Shown here one piece after another: positions 1 through 7,445 of a DNA stretch of 41,273 nucleotides. The stretch's first letter is position 1; the number at the start of each line of letters is the position of its first letter. The position numbers and the translations under genes were made by a program. The notes beneath the pieces are model-generated. The model worked only from the letters and a program-made list of their open reading frames with translations, was not told the origin of the DNA and searched no databases. Source of the stretch: an uncultured Bacillota bacterium (GTDB lineage Bacteria; Bacillota; Dehalobacteriia; UBA7702); the NCBI GenBank assembly GCA_902796855.1, contig CADBQN010000029.1, positions 1-41,273 of the forward strand, read 5' to 3'.

Positions 1-118
1 CGAAATCGTCGCTGTCCCAGGTCCGCGGCGGAAAGGGATGCAAAAACCAAACCGCGGTGAAGAGCGCGGCGGCGGCGAAAAGAATCGTGATCCGCATGAT
101 TTTTTTCTTTTTGTCCAT
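1..118 (-). CDS. Truncated exported or membrane-anchored protein (N-terminal 39 residues)
   Basis: Only the N-terminus lies in the window; the gene runs off the left edge. It starts at an ATG (CAT at 116-118) preceded by an AGGAG ribosome site. The visible peptide begins with a Lys-rich MDKKKKIMR segment followed by a hydrophobic stretch (ITILFAAAALFTAVWFL), which is a signal peptide or N-terminal membrane anchor. No lipobox Cys is visible. A good promoter lies just upstream. The mature part is missing, so no function can be given. Confidence 0.7.
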   Translation of the reverse strand, partial: MDKKKKIMRITILFAAAALFTAVWFLHPFPPRTWDSDDF

Positions 119-160
119 GATAACTCCTGTACGAAACGGAAAGGGACCTGTCTTTTTTCC

Positions 161-189
161 ATTATAACCGATCTTATAGGCGGAAACAA
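161..189 (-). promoter_or_regulatory. Promoter of the truncated left-edge gene
   Basis: On the minus strand TTGTTT (184-189) and TATAAT (161-166) are separated by 17 bp, upstream of the ATG at 118. It is divergent from the promoter at 214-243. Confidence 0.65.
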
Positions 190-213
190 GACGTTGGTTT
201 TCTTTAAAAAACG

Positions 214-243
214 TTGACAGCGCCGTTGTTTTCCCTGTATAAT
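214..243 (+). promoter_or_regulatory. Housekeeping promoter for the PNPOx-like gene
   Basis: Consensus TTGACA (214-219) and TATAAT (238-243) with an 18-bp spacer, followed by an AGGAGG ribosome site at 277-282. It probably drives both genes from 290 to 1378. Confidence 0.8.
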
Positions 244-289
244 GAAATGGAAGAAATAAACGTATGATGAAAAACAGGAGGGCAAAGAC

Positions 290-682
290 ATGAAAGAAGT
301 TTATTCCTTTTTGAAAAAGTGTGAAACGTACTATCTGGCGACCATCGACGGCGATCAGGCTCGGGTCCGACCCTTCGGCACGATCCATATCTTTGAGAAC
401 AAATTATATTTCCAAACGGGGAAATCAAAGCGGGTCTCCAAGGAGATCCACGCCTATCCCAAGGTGGAGCTCTGCGCCTTTGACGGTGAGACCTGGCTGC
501 GTGTCGCCGCCAAAGCGGTGGAGGATCCCCGGATCGAGGCGCAGCAGAGTATGCTGGACGCTTACCCGGAACTGGCCGAGATGTACAAAGCGGGAGACGG
601 CAACACCGAGGTCTTTTTCCTTCGCGACGCCGTGGCGAGATTCTGCTCCTTTACGCTCCCCGAAAAAGAGGTCCGTTTTTAA
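290..682 (+). CDS. Pyridoxamine 5'-phosphate oxidase-family protein
   Basis: A 130-residue small split-barrel flavin-binding protein of the pyridoxamine 5'-phosphate oxidase-like superfamily. The N-terminal pattern YYLATIDGDQARVRPFGTI is typical of the short Clostridial members, which bind FMN or related cofactors and are mostly uncharacterised; they are not PdxH. The ATG follows AGGAGG with suitable spacing. The stop codon directly abuts the next ATG, so the two genes are probably co-transcribed from the promoter at 214-243. The substrate cannot be inferred. Confidence 0.85.
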   Translation: MKEVYSFLKKCETYYLATIDGDQARVRPFGTIHIFENKLYFQTGKSKRVSKEIHAYPKVELCAFDGETWLRVAAKAVEDPRIEAQQSMLDAYPELAEMYKAGDGNTEVFFLRDAVARFCSFTLPEKEVRF

Positions 683-1378
683 ATGACATTATCCGTTTCC
701 GAAAAAATCCGCCGGGATCTCTTTGACCTGGCGGATCCTTCTTATAAAGCGTTCCACGCCCGCCTCATCCCCACCGTTGACCCGGAGCGGATCATCGGCG
801 TGCGCACCCCCGCCCTGCGGAAACTGGCAAAGCGATGGAGCGGCGACGATGCCATCGGCGGCTTTTTGGCGGAACTGCCCCATCGTTATTACGAGGAAAA
901 CAACGTACACGGTGAGATCATCGGCCGTTACAGGGATTTTGCTGCGCTGATCGACGCTTTGGACGCGTTTCTTCCCCATGTGGACAACTGGGCGACCTGC
1001 GACATGCTGAGACCGGCGCTGTTCAAAAAACGCCCCGAGGGGCTTCTGCCCGTTGTTTACCGCTGGCTGGAAGCGGAGCATCCCTATACCGTCCGCTTCG
1101 GTGTCAGCGTGCTGATGACGTATTATCTCGACGACGGCTTTGACGCCGCTTTCCTTGAAAAAGCCGCGACGCTCCGCCGGGAGGAATACTACATCAAAAT
1201 GATGGTGGCGTGGTACTTCGTCACGGCTTTGGCGAAGCGGTACGAAGACGCGGTTCCCTTTTTGGAAAAGGGGACTCTTGATCCCTGGACCCACAACAAG
1301 GCGATTCAAAAAGCGCGGGAAAGCTATCGTGTCAGCGATGAGCGCAAGGCCTATCTGAAAACGCTGAAACGAAAATGA
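683..1378 (+). CDS. AlkD-like DNA alkylation repair protein
   Basis: A 231-residue all-helical protein of the DNA alkylation repair (AlkD/HEAT-like) family. AlkD enzymes are base-flipping-independent glycosylases that remove positively charged N3- and N7-alkylpurines. The segment VDNWATCDML matches the family region carrying catalytic Trp and Asp, and a second conserved Trp region (MMVAWYFVTAL) follows. Length is normal for the family. It starts immediately after the preceding stop codon and ends before a strong terminator. Family membership is clear; glycosylase activity is inferred. Confidence 0.85.
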   Translation: MTLSVSEKIRRDLFDLADPSYKAFHARLIPTVDPERIIGVRTPALRKLAKRWSGDDAIGGFLAELPHRYYEENNVHGEIIGRYRDFAALIDALDAFLPHVDNWATCDMLRPALFKKRPEGLLPVVYRWLEAEHPYTVRFGVSVLMTYYLDDGFDAAFLEKAATLRREEYYIKMMVAWYFVTALAKRYEDAVPFLEKGTLDPWTHNKAIQKARESYRVSDERKAYLKTLKRK

Positions 1379-1392
1379 GTGAAATTAAAATT

Positions 1393-1423
1393 GACCGGCG
1401 GAACGTCCGTCGGTCTATTTTTT
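1393..1423. terminator. Bidirectional intrinsic terminator
   Basis: A 10-bp stem (1393-1402 with 1406-1415, one G-U pair) and a 3-nt loop are followed by a T-rich tract on the plus strand. The hairpin sits between convergent genes, the AlkD-like gene (plus) and yolD-like (minus). Confidence 0.8.
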
Positions 1424-1757
1424 ATGTAATTTCCTTGATATCGTCGATGGCGATGACCGTTTCGTCCTCCAGGGAAAGCGTCCGGTAGATGGGATCGACC
1501 TCGTCAAAGATCCCTGTTCTCGTCTGATAGGAACCGTGGGAAAAATAGGTGACGGCAACGGTCTCGCCCCGGGTCAGGCCGCGGAGACGCCGGTCAAGGG
1601 CCGCCGCCTGTTCTTCTGAAAGGGTATCCTTCTGCCCAAAGCCCATCTCCCGCTCTTTTTCCGCCAGCGCCTGCTCCAACCCACGAACGGCGGCAAAGGG
1701 CATGAACTGCTTTGCCCGTTCGGCGACGGGCATTTTGCTCTTAGGTTTTTTCGCCAC
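1422..1757 (-). CDS. YolD-like family protein
   Basis: A 111-residue protein matching the YolD-like family. Near the N-terminus it has the diagnostic RAKQFMPFAAVRGLEQAL segment, and the C-terminal half is a small beta domain (VAVTYFSHGSYQTRTGIFDEVD...). YolD-like proteins are typically encoded next to Y-family polymerases of the UvrX/YqjW type. Here it overlaps the polymerase gene by 17 nt at 1741-1757, so it is the second gene of an SOS operon. Its biochemical role is unknown; an accessory role to the polymerase is inferred from linkage. Confidence 0.88.
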   Translation of the reverse strand: MAKKPKSKMPVAERAKQFMPFAAVRGLEQALAEKEREMGFGQKDTLSEEQAAALDRRLRGLTRGETVAVTYFSHGSYQTRTGIFDEVDPIYRTLSLEDETVIAIDDIKEIT

Positions 1758-3024
1758 TTTTATGACCTCCGATCTGATTGTTCCGCTCCATCGCCGTCGC
1801 TCCTTCGGTGAGATCCATCGCTTTTAAAATCGTGTTTTTGCCGAATCGGTCCTTGAGGTCGATGACGGTCTTCTGCAGCTCGTGGTTGCGGCGGAGCTTT
1901 TCGTCGTCGGGCCCGTCGTCAAAAAGACTCGGCTGGCGGACGCCGTCATCCGACGTGATGTTATTGCAGCACAGATTCAAACGGCGAATCTCCCTGCGCG
2001 GATCGACAACGCGGTCGTAAAGCGCCATCGCCGCGGGGATCACGACGCTGTCGCCGTTGGTCTTAAAGGGGAGCGTCACCGTTCCTTTGGCCGGCGCGGC
2101 CCGGTACTGGCGGGCGTAGCCGATGTAGACAGAGAGACTGTCGGTAACGACGTTTTTCGCCACCATATCGAGGCAGATCTGATCGACCATTTCCCGGAAC
2201 ACGAGCTTGCCGCTGTCGAAATCGTAATCGCTCATCAGCACCTGTCCGCTGGTCAGGCAGTTGCTTTTGGGCTGATAGGCTTTGATATCGGCGATGGTGG
2301 TCGGCTCCCGTCCCCAGGCGTGGTCGATGAGGAGTTCGGCGTCGATCCCGAAAAGGCGGTAGAGGACTTCCTCATCGGCGCGGGCGATCTGCCCCATCGT
2401 TCGGATGCCGTGGCTTTTCAGCCGTCCGGCGACGCCGCGGCCGATCCGCCAGAAATCCGTCAGGGGCTGGTGCTCCCAAAGCTTTTCGCGGTACGATTCC
2501 TCATCGAGCTCCCCGATGAAATCGGGAGCATGCTTCGCCAGAATATCCAAAGCGATTTTGGCGAGATAGAGATTGGTGCCGATGCCGCAGGTGGAACGTA
2601 CGCCGACGTGCTCCGAAATGGCTCCCATCAGCGTCAGCGCCATTTCCTTCGGTGTTTTCCGATAGAGTTTCAGATAGTGGGTAACGTCCAAAAACGCCTC
2701 GTCGATGGAATAGACGTGGATATCCTCGGGGGCCAGCCAGCGAAGGTAAACGCCGTAAATCTCGGCGGAGCACTCAATATAGCGCCGCATCCGCGGCGGC
2801 GCCATGATGTAGGGAATGTCTTTGGGAATCTGAAAGACGCGGCAGCGGTTCGGCACGCCCAGCGCTTTCAGGGCGGGGGATACCGCCAGGCAAATGGTGC
2901 CCTCGCTCCGTTCCGGGTCGGCGACGACGAGATGGGCCGTCATCGGGTCGAGGCCCCGGTCCACGCATTCCACCGACGCGTAAAAGGATTTCAGGTCGAT
3001 GCACAGATATGTCCGTTCCGCCAT
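1741..3024 (-). CDS. Y-family (UmuC/YqjW-type) translesion DNA polymerase
   Basis: A 427-residue error-prone DNA polymerase of the ImpB/MucB/SamB family, closest in type to Firmicute UvrX/YqjW (PolY2). The first catalytic Asp lies in the N-terminal CIDLKSFYASVE motif, and the second acidic pair in YSIDEAFLDVT. A helix-hairpin-helix-like segment (WRIGRGVAGRLKSHGI) and a C-terminal little-finger domain follow. It would bypass DNA lesions after damage. The ATG has an AGGAGG ribosome site. The consensus promoter and LexA-like box directly upstream indicate SOS control, and yolD follows with overlap. Confidence 0.92.
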   Translation of the reverse strand: MAERTYLCIDLKSFYASVECVDRGLDPMTAHLVVADPERSEGTICLAVSPALKALGVPNRCRVFQIPKDIPYIMAPPRMRRYIECSAEIYGVYLRWLAPEDIHVYSIDEAFLDVTHYLKLYRKTPKEMALTLMGAISEHVGVRSTCGIGTNLYLAKIALDILAKHAPDFIGELDEESYREKLWEHQPLTDFWRIGRGVAGRLKSHGIRTMGQIARADEEVLYRLFGIDAELLIDHAWGREPTTIADIKAYQPKSNCLTSGQVLMSDYDFDSGKLVFREMVDQICLDMVAKNVVTDSLSVYIGYARQYRAAPAKGTVTLPFKTNGDSVVIPAAMALYDRVVDPRREIRRLNLCCNNITSDDGVRQPSLFDDGPDDEKLRRNHELQKTVIDLKDRFGKNTILKAMDLTEGATAMERNNQIGGHKSGEKT

Positions 3025-3038
3025 TTCGCCGCCTCCTT

Positions 3039-3052
3039 CGAAAGAATGTTCT
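3039..3052. promoter_or_regulatory. LexA (SOS) operator-like box
   Basis: CGAAAGAATGTTCT matches 12 of 14 positions of the Bacillus-type LexA consensus CGAACRNRYGTTYC. It lies between the -10 box and ribosome site of the Y-family polymerase, covering the expected transcription start, so bound LexA would block the promoter. Assigned by eye. Confidence 0.65.
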
Positions 3053-3058
3053 ATAAAT

Positions 3059-3087
3059 ATTATAATTCCGGTCGACGCATTTGTAAA
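3059..3087 (-). promoter_or_regulatory. Promoter of the polymerase-yolD operon
   Basis: On the minus strand, TTTACA (3082-3087) and TATAAT (3059-3064) are 17 bp apart. The predicted start falls in the LexA-like box at 3039-3052. Confidence 0.8.
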
Positions 3088-3112
3088 GACGTGAAAATCG
3101 AAAAAATGACGT

Positions 3113-3142
3113 TTGACAGAAGCGCAGCGGATGTTTTATAAT
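3113..3142 (+). promoter_or_regulatory. Promoter of the SAM riboswitch transcript
   Basis: Perfect TTGACA (3113-3118) and TATAAT (3137-3142) with an 18-bp spacer. Transcription would begin around 3149, just before the riboswitch aptamer. It diverges from the SOS promoter. Confidence 0.85.
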
Positions 3143-3150
3143 AAAGAAAA

Positions 3151-3281
3151 ATTGCCTATGAAGAGTGCGCGAGAGACAAGCTCGTTGACCGCACGACAAC
3201 CTGCCGCAACGGTAAGGTGCCAAAGCTTGAACGATGGGTTTTTTTAGATAAAAGGCCTGTTGAACAATGGGTCTGTTTTTT
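3151..3281 (+). promoter_or_regulatory. SAM riboswitch (SAM-I/IV-variant type) with expression platform
   Basis: The leader contains the SAM-I clan core: GACAACCTGC, then AAGGTGCCAA, then GAACGATGGG. Visible pairings are P1 (3154-3159 with 3234-3239), P2 (GTGCG 3165-3169 with CGCAC 3190-3194, extended by CGAG 3170-3173 with CTCG 3181-3184), P3 (around 3200-3219), and a pseudoknot of the P2 loop CAAG (3177-3180) with CTTG (3226-3229). It lacks the P4 hairpin of classical SAM-I, like the SAM-IV and SAM-I/IV variant classes. The segment GATGGGTTT (3233-3241) resembles the terminator 3' arm AATGGGTCT (3266-3274), so the 5' arm at 3253-3261 can pair with either. SAM binding would lock P1 and allow termination. 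The exact subclass is by eye. Confidence 0.85.
3253..3281 (+). terminator. Riboswitch-controlled intrinsic terminator
   Basis: AGGCCTGTT (3253-3261), loop GAAC and AATGGGTCT (3266-3274) form a 9-bp stem including several G-U pairs, followed by G and six Ts. It competes with an antiterminator formed with 3233-3241. Confidence 0.75.
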
Positions 3282-3313
3282 GCCTCTTTATAGCGTATAA
3301 GGAGGCTTTTTAA

Positions 3314-4060
3314 ATGCTTTTTGATTCTCCCCTTGTTGTCCATGTGCCGCACGCTTCCCGTTATATTCCGGAAGATATGCGGCGGGATTTTTTATGTCTG
3401 GATCTTGATCGGGAACTGCTCCTGATGACGGATTTGTATTGCGACGAATTGTTTGACACAGAGGCGGAACGGATCCTATTTCCTGTCAGCCGTCTTGTCT
3501 GCGATCCAGAGCGTTTTCGTGATCCTGAGGAGGAGATAATGGAAAAAGTCGGTATGGGCGCCGTCTACACGCGCTGCTCTGGCGGTTTGCCTTTACGCGA
3601 CATTGACGCGTTGGATCGGGAAATGATCTTACGGCGGTATTATGATCCGCATCATCAGCGTTTAACGGAAGCGGTGCGAAGGCGCTTATTATCTTGGGAA
3701 CGCTGTCTCATCATTGATGGCCATTCATTTTCTCCTGAACCACTTTCCCATGAATCAGATCAAACGACACCGCGTCCGGATATCTGTATCGGGACGGACT
3801 CGTTCCATACATCGCCGCGCCTGTCGGAAAGAGCGATGACCTTTTTCCGTCGATCAGGATATGAATGCTGTTTGAATCGCCCCTTTGCCGGAACGATTGT
3901 ACCGGGAGCTTATTACAGGCGGGATCCGAGGGTCGCGTCACTCATGATCGAGATCAACCGAAAGCTTTATATGAACGCGGATGGGGAAAGAAATGCCGAC
4001 TTTCAAAAAACCGTTGAGGTCATCGGAGCGTTTCTGGACATGATGAAAGAAGAATGTTGA
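3314..4060 (+). CDS. N-formylglutamate amidohydrolase family protein
   Basis: A 248-residue protein of the N-formylglutamate amidohydrolase superfamily, zinc-type hydrolases that cleave N-formyl- or related N-acyl-glutamate in histidine breakdown. Recognisable blocks are VHVPHAS (residues 9-15), SRLVCDPERF, YDPHHQRL, IIDGHSF, PDICIGTD, NRPFAGTIVPGAYY and MIEINRKLYM. An AAGGAGG site precedes the ATG. No histidine-utilisation gene is nearby; instead a SAM riboswitch controls the gene, so the physiological substrate may differ from formylglutamate. The coding sequence looks less GC-rich than its neighbours, which could reflect transfer. Confidence 0.88.
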   Translation: MLFDSPLVVHVPHASRYIPEDMRRDFLCLDLDRELLLMTDLYCDELFDTEAERILFPVSRLVCDPERFRDPEEEIMEKVGMGAVYTRCSGGLPLRDIDALDREMILRRYYDPHHQRLTEAVRRRLLSWERCLIIDGHSFSPEPLSHESDQTTPRPDICIGTDSFHTSPRLSERAMTFFRRSGYECCLNRPFAGTIVPGAYYRRDPRVASLMIEINRKLYMNADGERNADFQKTVEVIGAFLDMMKEEC

Positions 4061-4136
4061 GATAACCGGCGTTTCGTTCTTTTTCGTCGTTTTTCGGCAT
4101 ATGCTGAAGAAACGAATCGCGCGGAGATGACTTTTT

Positions 4137-4847
4137 TTGATTCGACTGTTCAAAGGATCGCGGCGCTTCCGCTGGCTTCGGTTTCGCTGCTTTTGCGGCT
4201 ACATCGGCAATCAGTTCTTTCCGAAGCCCCTCGGCGCCGCGGAGGAACGGGAGCACGTAAAACGGATGGAAAACGGCGACCGGGAAAGCCGCAACATTCT
4301 CATCGAGCGGAATCTGCGGCTCGTGGCGCATATCGGCAAAAAGTATGAGCAATGCGCCATCGATAAGGACGATCTGATCTCCATCGGCATCATCGGCCTC
4401 ATCAAGGCCATCGATTCCTTTTCCTCCGACCGCAACGTCCGCCTGGCCACCTACGCCTCCCGCTGTATTGAAAATGAGATTCTGATGGCGCTCCGCGCCG
4501 GGAAGAACGCGGGCCAGGAAATGTCCCTTTATGAACCCCTTGGCCGGGATAAGGAGGGGAACGAAGTCAGCCTTTTGGATATTCTGGAAGAGGACGGCGT
4601 GAACATCGCCGATCAGGTGGGCATGGAGGAGAATGTCCGTCTTCTGTATGAGACGATGGAACGGGTCCTTTCCGACCGGGAAAAAGAGGTTCTGACGCTG
4701 CGTTACGGTCTAAACGGCGAAGAGGAGCTTCCTCAGCGGGTCATCGCCGCCCGTCTTGGCATCAGCCGTTCCTATGTTTCCCGGATTCAAAAGACCGCCG
4801 TGGCCAAATTGGCGAAAGCCTTTGCGGATCGGGGATATGAAAGCTGA
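4137..4847 (+). CDS. sigK: RNA polymerase sporulation sigma factor SigK
   Basis: A 236-residue sigma-70-family factor. The segment RNILIERNLRLVAHI followed by DLISIGIIGLIKAIDSF is region 2, and region 4 ends with an HTH (VIAARLGISRSYVSRIQ). The N-terminal motif FPKPL plus the acidic segment before region 2 is the SigK/SigE-type prodomain junction. SigK directs late mother-cell transcription during spore maturation. The start chosen is TTG at 4137 with GGAG at 4123-4126; the next in-frame ATG (about 4270) would delete the prodomain. The frame is continuous, with no skin-type interruption. Confidence 0.9.
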   Translation: MIRLFKGSRRFRWLRFRCFCGYIGNQFFPKPLGAAEEREHVKRMENGDRESRNILIERNLRLVAHIGKKYEQCAIDKDDLISIGIIGLIKAIDSFSSDRNVRLATYASRCIENEILMALRAGKNAGQEMSLYEPLGRDKEGNEVSLLDILEEDGVNIADQVGMEENVRLLYETMERVLSDREKEVLTLRYGLNGEEELPQRVIAARLGISRSYVSRIQKTAVAKLAKAFADRGYES

Positions 4848-4859
4848 CTCCAAAAAAGT

Positions 4860-4885
4860 GTACCGCGGAGCATGCTCCGCGGTAC
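4860..4885. terminator. Perfect 26-bp palindromic terminator
   Basis: A perfect inverted repeat with 13-nt arms (GTACCGCGGAGCA and complement) between the ends of sigK (plus) and the SLH protein (minus). On the minus strand it is followed by C, A, C and a run of six Ts, so it fits best as the minus-strand terminator and may serve both. Confidence 0.75.
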
Positions 4886-4911
4886 GTTTATGAAAGAAGG
4901 GGGGCGGCGGT

Positions 4912-7428
4912 TCAGGCCACGTCGGCGAACCGCATCAGGATCGTCGCCGCCTGGGCTCTGGTCGCGTTGCCCTGGGGCTGTAAGGTGTTGGCGGTGACGC
5001 CTTTGATCAGGCCGGCGGCGTTGGCCCATTTCATGGCCTCGGCGGCGTAAGCGTGGATGGAAGAGCTGTCGCTGTAACCGGAGAGATCCGCGGCGGCGGA
5101 AGTATCCGCGCCCTTATACGCGGCGTACCGCATCATAATCGTGGCGAACTGTTCTCTGGTGATGTTTTCATCGGGGCCGAAAACCGTTTTGCTGTAGCCG
5201 TTGACGATGTTGTTTTCTTCCGCCCAGATCACCGCGTTCTTATACCAATCGGATTTCAGGTCGGTGAAGGACGTTTCACCGCTCACCGCTGGGGAACCTT
5301 CCATGCGGTAGATAATGGTGACGAGCATGGCCCGGGTCGTTGTTCCTTCGGGATTGAACTTGTTATCGCCGACGCCGTTCATCAGGTCATTTTCGTAAGC
5401 GTATTTCACGGCGCTGAAGTACCAGCTGTCGGCGGCAACATCGGTGAAGGGAAGACCGGTGCTGTTGTTTTGGCTGCCGCCGTTATTCTGATTGTTTTGG
5501 TTGTTCTGATTGGTGTCGGGAGCCTGACCGCCGCCGGGCATCTGGCCGCCGGGATTGGCGCTGTTCATGCCGCTGACCGCGGCGGCGGAGGCGACGGCGC
5601 TGCCGTCAACGTACAGCGTGTAGGTCTCGCCTTCGCTGAGGTCTTCGGAAGCCAGCATCACGCAGTTGGCCGTCTTGACGCCGGTGGCGGAGTAGATGGT
5701 CTTGCCGTCGCTGTCCTTGATGACAATGGAGCTGCCTTTGCTGATGGAGAAGGACGAGCTTCCCTGAGCATTCATGTTATTCTGTCCGTTCTGAGTCATC
5801 TGTCCGTCCTGAGGCATCTGTCCGTCCTGAGGCATTTGTCCGTTCTGAGTCATCTGTCCGTCCTGAGGCATCTGTCCGTCCTGGGGCATCTGTCCGTCCT
5901 GAGGCATCTGCCCGCCCTGAGGCATCTGTCCGTCCTGAGGCATCTGACCGTTTTGGGGCATCTGACCGTCCTGAGGCATCTGACCGCCCATGGCGCCGCC
6001 CATATTGCTGCCGCCGAAGAGGACGTAAACCCCGGAACTTGGTTGCTGGTTCATGCCGGTGACGTCAACGGTAAGGAGGGTGCCGCCTTCGTAATTGCAG
6101 GCGGTGTCGTAGTCCAGCGCCGCGTTGCCGCCGTTGGCCGCGCCGAACACTTCGGTAACGCCGCCGTAAAGGTTGATGTACCCTCTGTTCGCGGTGCCTT
6201 CCTCACCGCCGGCGTCGAGGCCGTCGCCGTCGGCGTTGACGTACCAGTCGCCGTCATAGATGTTGATATAGAAGTCGTAATCGGTGAGATCGGAGTTGGC
6301 GGCGTTGATACCGTCGTCACCGGCGGTGATGCTGCCTTTGCCGGCGTACATGTTGACGACCGCTCCCTCAAACCCTTCGCTGCAGGTCTTTACGGTGATA
6401 TCCGGGCCGCTGCCGTCTTTTTCGCCGATGTTCAGCGTGGAGTCGGCGTGGAGGGCGTCGTCGCCGGTGGAGATGGTGAAGGTGCCGCCCGCGGCGGTAA
6501 CGTCGCCGTTGCTGTGGATGGCGTCGTCGGCGCAGTTCAAAGTGAAGGTTCCGTCTTTGATGACGACGCTGCTGTCGGATTTGATCCCTTTGGCGCTCTC
6601 ATCGTCATCGCTCAAAGCGGCAGAGGCGCCGCCGCCGGAAGTGATGCTGAAGGTGCCGCCGTTGATGGTGACATCGTTGGTGGCCTGAATGGCGTCGCCG
6701 ACGGAAGTGATCGTGACCGTGCCGCCGTTGACGTTGACGGTGCCGGCGGATTCGGTGTCGGTTTCATCGGGTTCGGCTTTGATGCCGTCGTTCCCGGCGT
6801 TCAGTTTCAGGGCGCCGCTGTTCACGGTGATGCTGCCGTCGGCGGCGAGGGCGTTGTTGGCGGCGCTGACGTTCAGCGTAAGTTTTTCCACGATGACGGA
6901 GGAAGTCGCCGCGCCTTTCACGCCGTTCTTGCAGTTGCTGCCGTCAATGTTCAGGGTGCCGCTGCCGGTGAGGGTGAGGGAAGCGCCGCTCTTGACTTTG
7001 ATGCCGGCGCCTTCAAAATCCGCGTTGGTGTCCTCGGTGGAAGCGTCTTCTGCGTCGGTGAGGGTGGATGTCCCCTGGGCCTCGATGACGACTTCCGTCG
7101 TCTTGTTGCAGGAGATCGGCGCCGTCGCCGTGCTCGTCAGGTCGAGATTCTTTAAGACCAGCGTCACACCGGTGGTGCCTTTTTTCACGGTGATGCTCCC
7201 ATCGGAGCAGGAGCCTGTGATCGTGTAGGTGCCGGAGGCGCTGATGGTGAGATCGGTGCCGTCGGCTGTGCAGCCGTTGCCGTCAATGGTGACGGACGTG
7301 TCGGTAAAGGTGACGGCGGTTCCCGTATCTGCGCTGACGCAGAAGCTGAAGACGCTCAGCATCAAAACGGTGAGGACGATGGTGCCGATGATCTTTGCCG
7401 TCGGTAACTGGGTTCGTGTTGCGTTCAT
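4912..7428 (-). CDS. SLH-anchored carbohydrate-binding (DUF4353-like) surface protein
   Basis: A secreted protein of about 838 residues. A signal peptide (residues 1-33, ending near VSA) precedes a long repetitive beta-helix-like region (about 40-470) resembling the Cthe_2159/DUF4353 carbohydrate-binding family. Eleven Gln-Met-Pro-Gln hexapeptide repeats follow (about 482-548), then an Asn/Gln-rich linker and three C-terminal SLH domains (about 655-838; FTDVAADSWY, FTDLKSDWY and the more divergent YSDSSSIHAY). The SLH domains should anchor it to secondary cell-wall polymer. Two ATGs are possible: 7434 is only 2 nt from AAAGGAG, while 7428 has 8-nt spacing and is preferred. It is the last gene of an operon with DUF4956 and VTC proteins. 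Confidence 0.88.
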   Translation of the reverse strand: MNATRTQLPTAKIIGTIVLTVLMLSVFSFCVSADTGTAVTFTDTSVTIDGNGCTADGTDLTISASGTYTITGSCSDGSITVKKGTTGVTLVLKNLDLTSTATAPISCNKTTEVVIEAQGTSTLTDAEDASTEDTNADFEGAGIKVKSGASLTLTGSGTLNIDGSNCKNGVKGAATSSVIVEKLTLNVSAANNALAADGSITVNSGALKLNAGNDGIKAEPDETDTESAGTVNVNGGTVTITSVGDAIQATNDVTINGGTFSITSGGGASAALSDDDESAKGIKSDSSVVIKDGTFTLNCADDAIHSNGDVTAAGGTFTISTGDDALHADSTLNIGEKDGSGPDITVKTCSEGFEGAVVNMYAGKGSITAGDDGINAANSDLTDYDFYINIYDGDWYVNADGDGLDAGGEEGTANRGYINLYGGVTEVFGAANGGNAALDYDTACNYEGGTLLTVDVTGMNQQPSSGVYVLFGGSNMGGAMGGQMPQDGQMPQNGQMPQDGQMPQGGQMPQDGQMPQDGQMPQDGQMTQNGQMPQDGQMPQDGQMTQNGQNNMNAQGSSSFSISKGSSIVIKDSDGKTIYSATGVKTANCVMLASEDLSEGETYTLYVDGSAVASAAAVSGMNSANPGGQMPGGGQAPDTNQNNQNNQNNGGSQNNSTGLPFTDVAADSWYFSAVKYAYENDLMNGVGDNKFNPEGTTTRAMLVTIIYRMEGSPAVSGETSFTDLKSDWYKNAVIWAEENNIVNGYSKTVFGPDENITREQFATIMMRYAAYKGADTSAAADLSGYSDSSSIHAYAAEAMKWANAAGLIKGVTANTLQPQGNATRAQAATILMRFADVA
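5785..5982 (-). repeat. In-frame 18-bp tandem repeat (11 hexapeptide units)
   Basis: Eleven consecutive 18-bp units encode Q-M-P/T-Q-D/N/G-G hexapeptides in the middle of the surface protein. Units differ mainly at synonymous sites and at the fourth-to-sixth codons. Such arrays change copy number easily and act as flexible spacers. Confidence 0.9.
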
Positions 7429-7445
7429 GTACATTTCTCCTTTAC

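Noticed and set aside
1882-3141. A 419-codon plus-strand frame opposite the Y-family polymerase
   Set aside because: It is a shadow of a GC-rich gene; the minus-strand frame has all catalytic motifs, promoter and operator.
4137-4847. Possible skin-type interruption or frameshift in sigK
   Set aside because: The frame is continuous from the prodomain to the region 4 HTH with no insert.
5785-5982. CRISPR-like repeat array
   Set aside because: The units are contiguous, without spacers, stay in frame, and encode a regular hexapeptide within a secreted protein.
5053-7155. A 700-codon plus-strand open frame opposite the SLH surface protein
   Set aside because: It is the complement of a gene with a signal peptide and SLH domains. 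Its repeats (HLSVLRHLSVL) are the antisense of the hexapeptide array, and no domain or ribosome site supports it.
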